Origin: Maylandia zebra | Taxonomy: Eukaryota; Chordata; Actinopteri; Cichliformes; Cichlidae | Direction: 5' to 3' | Length of the DNA stretch: 64,000 nucleotides | NCBI RefSeq assembly: GCF_041146795.1 | Contig: NC_135176.1 | Location: forward strand, 24,735,286 to 24,799,285 | In this document: positions 34,635 to 45,031 of the stretch, piece after piece | How positions within the stretch are numbered: position 1 is the stretch's first letter | Layout of the letters: every line of letters begins with the position of its first letter | Made by a program: the position numbers and the translations under genes | Notes under the pieces: model-generated | The model's database searches: none | What the model was told of the DNA's origin: nothing | What the model saw: only the letters and a program-made list of their open reading frames with translations

Positions 34635-35302
34635 CAGTGGCGGACTCCCTCAGGTGTCGGTGCGTTGGTGGTTCTTTGTGTCTGGGGGTGGGCGTCCAGG
34701 TGGGCTCACTCCTTGGCGGCCGCTTATCGGGCTGTGGCCCCCCCACACTCCCTAGCAGATCGTTACATGGAGAAACCTTTGGAATACAAGCGCGCTGATC
34801 CACACAGGTATGCACACGGGTGTTCACTGCTCGTAGACCCAAATTACACCTTTCTTGGCTGCTACTTCGAAGCACATCTGTCCTGCGTGCTGCACAACAA
34901 CATTGAATATTTAGTATTTACTGCTGTTTACACTTAGCTAGATTAATGCGATGGTGTTGTGTTTAGTACGTTGCTTTGTTTTTTTTTTTGCTTGTTTTCT
35001 ATTCTTCTCTCAACAGGTGATCCAGGAGATTTTTATTTTCTTTCTCCCCCCCTTTCTCACTGTCCCTCTCCCCTTCTGTTTTTCCTTTCCTTCCTCTTTC
35101 TTTCTCCCTTTCCTATCCCTCACTCATGTCTGTCCCGTCTGTAACATCTGAAAATAAAATATAATAAATAATAAAAACAAAGATCGACCAAATGGACCAA
35201 TACGGCAATGCCACGATGATCCATTTGGCAAAGTAAATCCATTGGGTATCCTTGTTGGTCTTCAGACAACATTTCTGATGGCTAAAGAACCAAATGGGAC
35301 AG

Positions 35303-35337
<35 letters not shown>
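34635..35337 (+). mobile_element. Poly(A) retroposon with 17-bp target duplication
   Basis: AAGAACCTTTTCGGATG occurs at 34618-34634 and again at 35338-35354, on either side of a 703-bp insert ending in a run of more than 30 A. The insert breaks the PRY-SPRY part of the TRIM pseudogene. The body has a GC-rich 5' half and a pyrimidine-rich stretch (about 35030-35145). Target duplication plus poly(A) show L1-type retroposition in plus orientation. The source, a LINE 3' end or a processed transcript, was not recognised. Confidence 0.85.
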
Positions 35338-35343
<6 letters not shown>

Positions 35344-36512
35344 CTTTTCGGATGAATGGAAACCAAGTGTTCGACTTGCGTCAGCGTTGCCTTCCTGTTG
35401 CTCATACTCAGAGATAAATATGGATTTGCAGTCTTTGGATCCAGTGTGATTTTACGGGCGTATTTCAAAAACTCGTGTCTAGTCACGGGCTCTTTTAGAT
35501 CCACTTGAGTCATTTTCTGACAGGTGTTTGCCGGCTCTTCACTCAAAGCAGCCTGTAGTTCATTTCTGAGGTGTGACACTTCCATCATCATATCCTTAAA
35601 GTACTGTTGAGGTTGAACACTGATAGTGGGTACGTTTGTAGATGCACTCAGATGTGACAGTGAGGAGTAGTTTTTCAGAAAATGGAGGTGATCCTCAGTC
35701 AGTGAGAGCTGCTGCAGTTCAGCGTCTCTCCTCCTCAGATCTCTGATCTCCTGCTCTAGCTTCTCCTGAAGCTCTTTGACTCTGTTCTGTTCAGTTTCCT
35801 GCTTGGATCTGATCTTCTGCTTCACCTCAGAGCTTTTTTTCTCAATTAGATTGATCAGGTCTTTGAACAACTCCTCACTCTCCTTCCCTGTTTTATCAGC
35901 AGAAAGATTAATGGCCTCCACCTCCTCCTGAAGCACCTTCATATCTTTCTCTCTGTCCTGGATTCTCTGCTGGATGTTCTGTCGATTCCCTGATCGATCT
36001 TTCTGCCTCTCAGCTCTTTCTGCTGCAGCTGACACTGTGACATGGTCTTTGCGTTCATCCATTAAGCAGAGATAACAGATACACTGCTAATCAGTGCGGC
36101 TTTGACCAGCTTGTGTTTCTTTAGTGGAGCTATGTTGTAGTGAGGCTGGAGGTGCTGCTCACAGTAAGAGGCCATACACACCAGGCAGGACTTGGAGGCT
36201 TTCAGCTTCTTCCCAGAACAGAAATCACAGGCCACGTCTTCAGGTCCAGCATAGGCATGATCAGGTGAAGCAGCTGGAAGTCCTGCTTTCTTTAGGTCGT
36301 CCACTAACTCAGCTAACATGGTTTTTCACCAGGACAGGCCTCGGTGTAAAAGTCTTCTTGCACTGGGGGCAGCTGTATGTTTCCTTCTCATCCCAATATT
36401 TTTTGATACAGCTCATGCAGCAGCTGTGCCCACAGGGATTAGTGACGGGATCCTTAAGGAGATCCAGACAGATTGGACAGCTCAATTTTTCTTGATTCAC
36501 TTGCTGCGTCAT

Positions 36513-36985
36513 GTCTCCTCACGATGACTGTAAATGTCTGAAAGCTTTCCTTTCTGTTATAAGAATGCAAATATGAACTGAAATTCGAACCCAAAGTCCT
36601 TTTGAGGGAGGTCTGTGAAAGGGGAGGGTACAAAGATATTTACACTGAATGGACTTTGATTCTGATAGCAGGGCAAGAAGGGAAGGGTTGTGCGGTGAAT
36701 GATTGTAGACGATCTTAGGTATATATTTTTTGAGTTAAGGTGAAGTAGTTGTTTCATGTGATCTCGCCTGTCTCAAAACATGAAAATATTCAACATGTTA
36801 CTTGCTTTGTTCTGCCTGGAGAGTAAAGATGCTCACTCCTTTTCCAATAGTTATGTTTTTAAGTATTTTATATTATAATACAGCTAACTGGAGGCAAATA
36901 TATAAGTATTTTTGTAACTCATTTTTGATTTGATCTTGCATTTTCTAAAATGGTGACTTGTAAGTATGTAATTTAAACAAATACA
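36513..36985. other. 5' flank of the TRIM pseudogene
   Basis: Sequence upstream of the minus-strand TRIM start. I see no clear ISRE here, unlike the plus-strand copies. No gene. Confidence 0.4.
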
Positions 36986-36989
36986 GTTA

Positions 36990-37515
36990 CCGTACTACTT
37001 TATTTATAAAGCACTTAAAAACAACAACAGGGCAAACCAAAGTGCAGTAAAATGATATCAAATACAAAAGACAAACAACACACACCAGAAGGTAAAAGAT
37101 ACGGAAACAGAAAAGAGGAGTTGAAGTTAAACAATAAACAAGTACATAAAAGTAACATAAGATCACAGACATCTGACACTGGGTTGAAGGACAGGGAGTA
37201 AAAGTGTGTTTTAAAACGGTGAGTGAAGGAGCTCTTGCTTGCACAAGATAAAAATCCACCGGTGGCGTTTTGCATCAGCTGAAGGTGAGCAATGGAGGCC
37301 TGGGTGAGTTGGATGAAAAGTGCACTGCAGTAGTTGAGATGAGAGCATATAAAAGCATGTATGTCTCTTTCAAGGTTGCGTTTGACCAAAAGAAGCTTGA
37401 TCTTTGACAGCTGCCTCAGTTGGAAGCAGGATTTTACCACAGTGTTCACGTGAGAATCGAGCTTTAGAGAAGGATCTCCTCTAAAGCTCATTTTCAGTCT
37501 TTTGTAGCTCAAAAT
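36990..37515 (-). mobile_element. L2/CR1-group LINE fragment
   Basis: The minus strand encodes DSHVNTVVKSCFQLRQLSKI, then LERDIHAFICSHLNYCSALF and QASIAHLQLMQNA, the well-known C-terminal RT block of L2-type LINEs. After this the frame leaves the conserved sequence. The right part (minus-strand 3' end) finishes in TTTATAAATAAAG. It is truncated at both functional ends. Confidence 0.82.
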
Positions 37516-37639
37516 ACACTAAACACTGTATCAGTAGTGTTTACTACTCAGAGCTTTGGTCCTGACACTAATAGTTGTGTTGTAAACGTACAGCATATAA
37601 GAACACTGCTAACTGGACAGAGTACAGTGTAATAATAAA

Positions 37640-38040
37640 AAGAAGATTTTGTTTCTTTCTTTTCCTCTTTCTTCCTTTTTTATGTTTTGTGTGTCAAAAA
37701 AACAAAACAAAAAGAAAATAAAGGTAATAAATGTGACATAATGTGCCATTCCCTCTGACATCAGTGCTACTGCCCTGCAGCACCACTGTTCTTTCTGACC
37801 AGCCTGAACTTGTCATGGCCCCTGGGTTTTTGTCCCAGTGTTCCTTATTCTTTGTTATTTAGATTCTGGGGTGAGTTGGTAGTCTTCATTCTTTCAGTTG
37901 TAGCTATATTTTGATTCCTGTGTTTTGAGTTATATGGTGTCTGGTTTATTTTTTAATTATTTTGTTTGTGTTTTAGAGTAGTATTTATAGAGCTAGCCAC
38001 ACAGCTATGGTTAAAATAATAGAAACACAGTGAAGCTGGA
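37640..38040 (+). repeat. TGTCATGG-type repeat, copy 1
   Basis: The stretch CTTGTCATGGCCCCTGGGTT through TTTGTGTTTTAGAGTAGTAT recurs at 43120-43480. Both share the flank with TTTTCCTCTTTCTTCCTTTTT on the left. The phrase TGTCAT..CTGGGTTTT.GACCCAG-like is shared with 47967 and with the outer element at 55806-59342. Probably a non-autonomous DNA element carried along when the TRIM units were duplicated. Confidence 0.5.
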
Positions 38041-38057
38041 GGATGAACGCTAAGCAT

Positions 38058-38375
38058 TAATAATAATAATGGATTGCATTTATATAGCGCTTTTCAAGAT
38101 CATCAAAGCGCTTTACAATTCCACTCTTCATTCAGTCTCACATTCACACACTGGTGGAGGCAAGCTACAGTTGTAGTCAGAGCTGCCCTGGGGCAGACGG
38201 ACAGAAGCGAGGCTGCCATATCGCGCTATCGGCCCCTCTGGCCATCACCAGTAGGCGGTACGTGAAGTGTCTTGCCCAAGAACACAACGATCGAGATTGT
38301 CCGAGCCGGGGCTCGGACCAGCAACCCTCCGATTACAAGACGAACTGCCAACTCTTGAGTGACGATCGCCCTATA
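38058..38375 (+). repeat. Interspersed repeat with TATATAGCGCTTTTC start
   Basis: Starts after a TAA repeat with GGATTGCATTTATATAGCGC and has AAAGCGCTTTACAAT soon after. It ends in GGGGCTCGGACCAGCAACCC-like text. This pattern is frequent in fish genomes. Class not determined. Confidence 0.55.
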
Positions 38376-38765
38376 AATAAGTTAAGTACAATGTAATAAG
38401 CCCAGGAGAGTGAGGGTACTTATATGGCCAGAGTCTGCAGCAGTGAGGAGGTAGTTTGTGTTTTTGATGAGAGCAGTTTCAGTTTTGTGGTGTGATCTGA
38501 ACACAGATTGAAAATTTAAAAAAAAATGTGACATGTGTTGCCAGGATTTAACTAATAAATGAAAAGTTTGAAGTTGAAAAGTTACTGAAGTCTTTAAGGT
38601 CCAAATTCATGCCCATGATGACTTCAGGTCAGTTCAGTTAAATTCAGTTTTATTTGTATTTGCTTCACTCAGTATGAACAAGCACTTGGCAACAGCGGGT
38701 AGATAAACAGTGAGTAACAGTTTCCAGTGTAAACATTCAATTATAATTCGGTTTTCATCCGAAAC
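38376..38765. other. Spacer upstream of the first RING-only remnant
   Basis: Holds an L2-like GGTCAGTTCAG tail near 38625-38660 followed by TRIM-unit flank that is also found before 44790. No gene. Confidence 0.45.
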
Positions 38766-38779
38766 ACTTTCAGTTTCAC
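38766..38779 (-). promoter_or_regulatory. ISRE-like motif 1
   Basis: The minus strand reads GTGAAACTGAAAGT, matching the interferon-stimulated response element core GAAANNGAAA. It lies about 200 bp before the first RING-only remnant. Confidence 0.6.
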
Positions 38780-38966
38780 ACCAATCTGAGTACCTGGATG
38801 GAAGCTCCTCTCTGCACTGTTTACGCGTACCCTCTTCTTTGACAGAGTCACGTGATAAGATACAAAACAGAAAATTTCCATATGCTTTAGTTCAGTGTCT
38901 CAGCATTAAGAGACGAAAACAGCTTTTATCTAAAAACGAAAAGAGAGACCATTTGAATGAGGAGAA

Positions 38967-39104
38967 AAGGCGCAGCAAGTAATTCAGCTGCATCAAGAAA
39001 AACTGAGCTGTTTCATCTGTCTGCAACTTGTAAAGGAGCCAGTCACTATTCCCTGTGGGCACATCTACTGCATGAGCTGTATTAAAAACTACTGTAAAAA
39101 CTAA
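38967..39104 (+). pseudogene. RING-only TRIM remnant 1
   Basis: Homologous to the first 45 codons of the intact TRIM genes. It reads [20 protein letters not shown] and [16 protein letters not shown] then stop. The position of the start codon is AAG instead of ATG. It ends before the last Cys pair of the RING. The sequence after the stop (GACTGCCATTATTCATATG) is shared with the remnant at 52524, so both derive from one truncated ancestor. Confidence 0.8.
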
Positions 39105-39505
39105 GTGACTGCCATTATTCATATGTGGTGTGTGTGGCAAAATGAGCTCAAGACAAAGTAGAAATATATTTAAAGGTCATTTATTATTCTTTATTATTAT
39201 TCTGAACAAATTGCATTCTTAAAAAAAACAATTAAAACCTTAGAGTGAAAATTATCCTCTAAATAGAGGCTTGTTTTCTTGTTTAAATCAGAATACAAAA
39301 AACTCACATTAACAGTTAGAAAATACAGACAATACTAATTGAATTCATCATTTTCAGTAATAGAACAATAAAACATGAAATAACCCCATAATATACATTG
39401 CAAATAAGTAAGGAAAACCAATGGGCTTCAACCTACCAACCAGCCTGCAAGTATTGCACAAAGACTTGAAGCACCTACAAATACATCTTAATCAAAAACA
39501 TGAAA
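39105..39505. other. Shared downstream sequence of RING-only remnants
   Basis: AT-rich DNA matching 52659-52880 (for example AAAATTATCCTCTA and TTTATTATTCTTT). It marks where the truncated TRIM copies lost the rest of the gene. No coding content. Confidence 0.6.
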
Positions 39506-39519
39506 AGTTTCAGTTTCAC
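39506..39519 (-). promoter_or_regulatory. ISRE motif 2, upstream of TRIM copy at 39731
   Basis: The plus strand reads AGTTTCAGTTTCAC, a full match to the ISRE consensus AGTTTCNNTTTC. It lies 212 bp before the ATG and about 150 bp before a TATA box (TATATAAAA at 39672-39680). Confidence 0.7.
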
Positions 39520-39671
39520 ACCAATCTGATGACTGCCTCTCCTGGAATGAAGCACACCTTTCTAAGCCCCTCTCTGTTTACAGACTGTTTACCTCAGACG
39601 TTAGGCACACCCTCTGTTATCACAGTCATGTGATAAGTGGAAAAACAGGAAATTTCCACACTCAGTGTCTC

Positions 39672-39680
39672 TATATAAAA
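39672..39680 (+). promoter_or_regulatory. TATA box of the TRIM gene at 39731
   Basis: TATATAAAA lies 51 bp before the start codon. Initiation about 30 bp downstream would give a very short 5' leader and fits an unspliced gene. Confidence 0.55.
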
Positions 39681-39730
39681 GAGACAAGAGCAGCTTTTAT
39701 CTGGGGAGACGTTACTTACATTGAGGAGAC

Positions 39731-41404
39731 ATGGCACAGCGAACGATTCAGCTGGATCAAGAAAAATTGAGCTGTTCCATCTGTCTGCAACTTTTAAAGC
39801 ATCCAGTCACTATTCCCTGTGGGCACAGCTACTGCATGACCTGTATCAAAAACTACTGGGATGAGAAGGAAACACACAGCTGCCCTCAGTGCAGAGAGAT
39901 TTTCACACCGCGGCCTGTTCTGGTGAAGAACACCATGTTAGCTGAGTTAGTGGAGGACCTAAAGAAAGTAGAACATCTGACAGCTTCACCTGATCATGCC
40001 TATCCTGGACCTGGAGATGTGGCCTGTTCTGGGAGGAAGCGGAAAGCCTCAAAGTCCTGCCTGGTGTGTATGGCCTCTTATTGTGAGCAGCACCTGCAGC
40101 CTCACTACAACGTAGCTCCAATAAAGAAACACAAACTCATCAAAGCCACTTCAAAGCTTCAGGAGAACATCTGCCCTCGCCACGATGAGGTGATGAAGAT
40201 CTTCTGCCGCACTGATCAGCAGTGTATCTGTTATCTCTGTTTAATGCATGAACACAAAGACCATGTCACAGTGTCAGCTGCAGCAGAAAGAGCTGAGAGG
40301 CAGAAAGGGCTTGGAAGAAATCGACAAAAATTTCTTCAAAGAGTTCAGGACGGAGAGAAAGATGTGAAGGCGCTTCATGAAAGAGTGGAGGCTATCAATC
40401 TTTCTGCTGATAAAGCTTTCAGAGAATGTGATAAGGCTTTCAAAGATTTGATCAGTCTCATTGAGAAAAAAAGCTCTGTAGGGAAGCAGAAGATCAGATC
40501 CAAGCAAAAAGCCGAACAGGACAGAGTCAAAGAGCTTCAGGAGAAAATAGAGCAGGAGATCAGAGATCTGAGGAGGAGAGACGCTGAACTGCAGCAGCTC
40601 TCACTGACAGAGGATCACCTCCATTTTCTGAAAAACTACTCCTCACTGTCACATCTGAGTGCATCTACAAACGTACCCACCTACAACAATCTTACTCTGC
40701 AGTACTTTGAGGATGTGACTGCATCTGTGTCACGGACCAGAGATAAAGTGAAGGCTCTTCTCAGTGATGAATGGCCAAAAATCTCAGTTGGAATGACCAA
40801 AGCAGATATTTTACTGCCTCAAGGAGAACCCAAAACCAGACACGACTTTTTGAAACATTCTTGTCAGATCACTCTCGATCCAAATACAGCACACACACTG
40901 TTGTCACTGAGTGACAGCAACAGAAAAGTAACACTGATGAGTAGAAACCAGTCATATCCAAGTCATCCAGACAAATTCCTTGAATGGTGGCAGGTCCTGA
41001 GCAGAGAGGGTCTGACTGGACGCTGTTACTGGGAGGTGAAGTGCAACGGGATGGTTGGAGTAGCTGTTGCATACAAGCATATCGGCCGTAGAGGGACCAG
41101 AGAGGAATGTGGATTTGGATTGAATGACAAATCCTGGTCATTAACAGTTTCAGGCAGCGGTTATGAATTCAAACACAACAACATTTCCACTCCCATCCCA
41201 GGCCCTCTGTCCTCCAGAATAGGAGTATATTTGGATCACAGGGCAGGAACTCTTTCTTTCTACAGCATCACTGAGACCATGAATCGTCTCCACAGAGTCC
41301 AGACCAGGTTCACTCAGCCTCTCTATGTTGGACTGTGGCTTCCACAAAGTGCTGGACACACTGCTGATGTGTGTGAGCTCAAGAAGAGAATAAACATAAA
41401 ATAG
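39731..41404 (+). CDS. TRIM E3 ligase, intact copy A, 557 residues
   Basis: Intronless gene of the fish TRIM16/finTRIM-like type. The C3HC4 RING has all ligands: C15, C18, C30, H32, C35, C38, C51, C54. B-box 1 follows at about 95-130 and B-box 2 (CPRHDEVMKIFCRTDQQCIC) at about 148-180. A long coiled coil spans about 185-310 and PRY-SPRY about 360-557. Such proteins are ubiquitin ligases; many fish members are induced by virus or interferon. B-box 1 here lacks the three residues DFC found in the paralogues (VACSGRKRK instead of VACDFCSGRKRK), losing a zinc ligand. The start is supported by the same ATG context as the other copies (GAGGAGACATGGC). Poly(A) signal AATAAA at 41820-41825. Confidence 0.92.
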   Translation: MAQRTIQLDQEKLSCSICLQLLKHPVTIPCGHSYCMTCIKNYWDEKETHSCPQCREIFTPRPVLVKNTMLAELVEDLKKVEHLTASPDHAYPGPGDVACSGRKRKASKSCLVCMASYCEQHLQPHYNVAPIKKHKLIKATSKLQENICPRHDEVMKIFCRTDQQCICYLCLMHEHKDHVTVSAAAERAERQKGLGRNRQKFLQRVQDGEKDVKALHERVEAINLSADKAFRECDKAFKDLISLIEKKSSVGKQKIRSKQKAEQDRVKELQEKIEQEIRDLRRRDAELQQLSLTEDHLHFLKNYSSLSHLSASTNVPTYNNLTLQYFEDVTASVSRTRDKVKALLSDEWPKISVGMTKADILLPQGEPKTRHDFLKHSCQITLDPNTAHTLLSLSDSNRKVTLMSRNQSYPSHPDKFLEWWQVLSREGLTGRCYWEVKCNGMVGVAVAYKHIGRRGTREECGFGLNDKSWSLTVSGSGYEFKHNNISTPIPGPLSSRIGVYLDHRAGTLSFYSITETMNRLHRVQTRFTQPLYVGLWLPQSAGHTADVCELKKRINIK

Positions 41405-42075
41405 TGAAATTTGATGCCGTGTGCTACTTGTTGAGATGTGTTTATCTATCCTGCACCTGTTAGAGATGAATGCTTATGGATATAAGTGTGTTCTTTAATT
41501 TCTTTGATTGTGTTGTTTTCAATAGCTATTTGGGTAAAACTGTTTATTTGGCAAAACAATATTCATTTCCTATATAGTTTATATTTAACCAGTTTTGTTG
41601 TAAAAAACTCACATAAATATAAATTCCTATGAAAATAACTTCAGTGTATTTAAAATTACAGAAAAAAATAATTATGTATCAGATAAGTTGGAATCAGGGT
41701 TATTATGGTTTTTGCAGTTTTAATGTACTTTTTATTTCTATACTTAAGTTGGTGGATTGTAAAATGTTTAATTTCAGTTATGTTTTCATGAACTTTTTTT
41801 TATTTACTGCTGTTTGTGAAATAAAGTGAGCAATGTACACTAAAGTTTCCTGTTTCAAGAAATAAAATATCACTAACATGATGAATGTAAACTTTGTAAA
41901 GAGACATTTAAAATAGAGCATTTAAAAATGTCAAATAATGATGAAATTAAAAAAGTGTAATATTAAAAACATACATAGCTCTACAACACTAATTTAAGTA
42001 GGAGGATGTGGATGTTAAAGTTGAATTGGAAAGAAATTTAAATATAACAGACGAGTTGTCCGTTATTAATTAGTA
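41405..42075 (+). other. 3' UTR and flank of TRIM copy A
   Basis: Closely matches sequence after the copies at 46711 and 54959 (GATGCC.TGTGCTACTTGTTGA, CTGCACCTGTTAGAGATGAA). AATAAA at 41820-41825 is the likely signal. Confidence 0.65.
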
Positions 42076-42079
42076 ATTC

Positions 42080-42830
42080 ATGTAAATTTTGATGTAGGGG
42101 CTTTGGAATTGATTAAGGATTTTACACGTATATTTTGGGATTTTTCAAGGTTACTTCATTTCATAAAAGATTTTCCAAAAGGGATTTAACAGATTTCTGG
42201 AACTGATGATCATTTAGATCCATTACTCTATATTAGCCATATGTCTGTATGATATATCAGATGGAAAACTGATATATTTGTTAAGAATTCTGCTCCCTAT
42301 TGACAATATGGAGAGTTGCCTGCTTAGGTAGGCTGATTTTTTCCATAATGCTCAGTTGGTATTACAGGGCCCAAAGCATGCCAAGAATATATTCACCACA
42401 CCATTACATCATCGGCACTCTGAACCGTTGATGAAAGGCAGGACTGAGTCATACTTTCATGTTGTTGTATCTGTTATCAGTAACTCCCTGCAGGCAGGTA
42501 AAGAGCTACCCAAGAGTGTGAAACTGCAGCACCTGCAAAGCAGATCTTGTCGTGGAGTGATGGCCAGATGAATTAAACCTTAAAGCTCTCCATCCACGTG
42601 GAAAAAAAAAAGATGGATTTCTTCAGGCTTTGTGTGTACACAAGTGTGTCCTATTAAAAAAAAGATGTTTTTCCTTCCCACTGTTGCCAAACCACTTGCT
42701 CATAGGGGGTCTTCTGATTGTTGAGGGTTTCTCTGTTTTCTCCATCTTACAGCAGGGTCTTGCCTTAAAATATAAAGTGCCATGAGGCAACCGTTGTTAT
42801 TTGGCGTTATATAAATAAAAGTGTAAAGAT
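42080..42830 (+). repeat. Duplicated repeat block, copy 1 (L2-tail at its end)
   Basis: Matches 62990-63760 over most of its length (GTAGGGGCTTTGGA, ATTTTGGGATTTT, GGTTACTTCATTTC, GACAATATGGAGAGTT, AATGCTCAGTTGGTA). The last ~170 bp (TTTTTCCTTCCCACTGT to GGCGTTATATAAATAAAAGTG) are an L2-type LINE 3' end. The middle part relates to the dispersed repeat at 2165 and 7585. No gene. Confidence 0.7.
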
Positions 42831-42932
42831 CTTGGAGGACTGCACAGCAGCATGTCTCGCGTGGCAAACCCCAATGTTATGTTTTTTTATTTGTTATATT
42901 TGTAAATGAAAAAAAGATATCTTATAAAAGTT

Positions 42933-42946
42933 ACTTTCAGTTTCAC
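42933..42946 (-). promoter_or_regulatory. ISRE-like motif 3 in an orphan TRIM promoter
   Basis: ACTTTCAGTTTCAC on the plus strand. The surrounding 42930-43080 matches the promoter region of the TRIM genes (CACACCAATCTGA, CCTGGAATTAAGCACACC), but no RING exon follows. Apparently a third duplicated unit lost its gene. Confidence 0.55.
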
Positions 42947-43119
42947 ACCAATCTGACTGCTCCCTTTCCTGGAATTAAGCACACCCGTCTATTTACCTCT
43001 CTGTTTACAGACTGTTCACCTCAGGCGTTAGGCACACCCTCTCTTATCACAGTCATGTGACAAGTTGAGAAAAAGGAAATATCCATACGCTCTAGCTCAA
43101 ATAATTAACAAAAATATTT

Positions 43120-43800
43120 GTTTTTTTCTCTTTTCCTCTTTCTTCCTTTTTTGTGTTTTAAACAAAGAAAATGAAAAACAAAAAGTTGATAAACTTAAGT
43201 GTGGAATAATGTGCCCTTCACTCTGACACCAGCAGATATTTTCCAATGCTACTGCCCTCTAGCACCACTGTTCATTGACAGGCCTGAACTTGTCATTGCC
43301 CCTGGGTTTGTGTCTCACAGTTTTGTTTAGTTTATTATTATTCTTTGTTATTTAGTTTCTGGGATGAGTCAGTAGTTTTGATTCAGCTGTAGCCATATAT
43401 ATTGATTCCTGTGTTTTGAGTTTTCAGGAGTCTGGATTATTTTTTTTTTAATTATTTTGTTTGTGTTTTAGAGTAATATTTACAGAGTTTGCAGTATTTT
43501 TTTCCCAGTTCTGCCGATGTTCTGTCCTTCCCCATTCTGCGTTAATCTTTATTCTCAGTATGATTTTATCTTTTCTTTTTTTTTTTAATAAACATTTTCT
43601 AAGTTGAGTTCTTTTTAGGTTGTATTTTGAGCTTGGATTCCTGTTTTGATTTTCATCCCATTATGAGCTATTTATTTAATTCTATCATTGTTTAGTTCCA
43701 ATACTGTTAATATTGGTGATATTTTGTTACTGTCCTCTATATTTACCTTCTCTGGCTGATGTCTAGCTGTTTGGCTGGTTCACAGGATATTTATACCCAT
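43120..43800 (+). repeat. TGTCATTG-type repeat, copy 2
   Basis: Second copy of the block at 37640-38040, more complete on the right (to about 43790). Carries CTTGTCATTGCCCCTGGGTT and a TTTTAATTATTTTGTTTGTG stretch. No coding frame. Confidence 0.5.
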
Positions 43801-44150
43801 GATGACTTCATGTCAGGTCAGTTCAGTTCAGTTCAGTTCAGTTTTATTCACATTTAGTTCAGTCACTATGAGGAAGCACTTGGCAACAGCAGGGAGATAA
43901 AACTCCTTTTAGCAGGAGGAAGTTTCCAAGAGAACCAAGTTCTGGGAGGAGCAGCTCTCCACCATGATCAGCTGGGGGTGAGGAGAAAGAAAAGAGAGGA
44001 GAGAGACAAGACAAAAGGCAAACTACCGAAGAGAGTTTAATAACTGCTAAGTGTTAAATACAGTAGTGGTGCAGAAACAGAAAAGGAGTCAAAAGAGAGA
44101 AGAAGAAATGCTCAGTGCATCATAGGAAACCTCTCTCATTTTAAGGTGTG
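43801..44150 (-). mobile_element. L2-like LINE 3' tail with CAGTT repeats
   Basis: A run of TTCAG pentamers near 43820-43845 leads into TTTTATTCACATTTAG. Then follow the typical reversed L2 phrases AGCACTTGGCAACAGC, AGGAGGAAGTTTCC and CACCATGATCAGCTGGGGGT. Only 3' sequence is present. Confidence 0.7.
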
Positions 44151-44790
44151 GAGAAATATGACATGAAGGGTCCCTACACTAGTATAATTCATTTGTAGTT
44201 GTTTGCGTTTTATAATGAGGAATGTGTGGCTTTCTACACCTGTGATGGATGCGTCCCTACTGAAACCCAGTTATGATTTCTAGAAAGAACAGCACTTTAA
44301 AAAAAAGTTTTAATTGTTATTGGGATAACAAAGCATCTTTTAACCATAATACATTTACCTAAACAGAGATGTGAAAGTTGCTTTCTAATAAGTAATTAGG
44401 CCTATATTTGTTATTAACATGTTAAATGCTTGACCTGTAATCTGTATATTCCGTATGTTTCAAGCCAGACTTGAAAGAACTCTTCAGCATTAGTGATGTC
44501 TCACATCAACTGTTAAGCTTATTCTAAACTTGTATTGGCTCCAGTCTATTCTGCTCCATTCCCAGTATTTAAAATTATATAATGGACACTAAATGTACTA
44601 AAATGTTTATTTTTTGACAACTACAAGTCCATTTTTCCTATAAATTTGAGTCAATTTAATATTTCTCTATAAAGGCATAAAGGGATCAATGTTGAATGTT
44701 ACTAATATTTAGTATTGCTAATTGTATTCCTAGTGAATTCTTGAGTAACAGTTTCCAATGTAAACGTACAATTACAATTCTGTTTTCATC
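44150..44790. other. Spacer upstream of TRIM copy B
   Basis: Part of the duplicated TRIM unit. 44100-44320 matches the DNA flanking the LINE at 48825-52050 (GGTGTGGAGAAATATGACAT before it, GAAACCCAGTTATGATT after it). This gives a clean pre-insertion reference for that LINE. No gene. Confidence 0.6.
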
Positions 44791-44796
44791 TGAAAC

Positions 44797-44810
44797 ACTT
44801 TCAGTTTCAC
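44797..44810 (-). promoter_or_regulatory. ISRE-like motif 4, upstream of TRIM copy B
   Basis: ACTTTCAGTTTCAC on the plus strand, 222 bp before the ATG at 45032. Spacing is nearly the same as for copy A. Confidence 0.65.
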
Positions 44811-45031
44811 ACCAATCTGAATACTTCCTTTCCTGGAATGAAGCACACCGTTTTAAGCTCCTCCCTGTTTATAGACTATTTACTTCAGACATTACTGATC
44901 TGCCGGTCATGTGATAAGATGCAAAACAAAAACATTTGCAAAGAATTTCCATCTGCTCAGGTCAGTGTCTCTGCATGAAAATGGCTTTTTTCTGGAAACA
45001 GAAAGTAAGACGTCGTTTGAGCGGAGGAGAC

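Larger units (their letters stand above)
26096..36512 (-). pseudogene. TRIM (RING/B-box/coiled-coil/SPRY) pseudogene split by insertions
   Basis: A TRIM gene read right to left and relative of the three copies at 39-55 kb. It starts at 36512 with a C3HC4 RING ([17 protein letters not shown]). The frame breaks near 36310 at the end of the RING region, and about 60 bp including most of B-box 2 are missing near 36085. A long coiled coil follows, down to about 35600. The PRY-SPRY part is cut by a poly(A) retroposon (34635-35337) and again by the 8.1 kb hAT-bounded block (26225-34331). It resumes at 26224 and ends at a TAG (26096-26098) after CKLK. Pieces outside the insertions are 34332-34634, 35338-36512 and 26096-26224. 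It faces away from the intact copies (head to head). Not functional as it stands. Confidence 0.9.

Noticed and set aside
34632-34937. 101-codon frame as a small secreted protein
   Set aside because: It lies inside a retroposon with target duplication; no signal peptide context or family match was seen.
44936-45031. Upstream ATG giving TRIM copy B a 32-residue extension
   Set aside because: The other copies start at the ATG equivalent to 45032, directly before the conserved RING sequence. The upstream part falls in promoter-like DNA.
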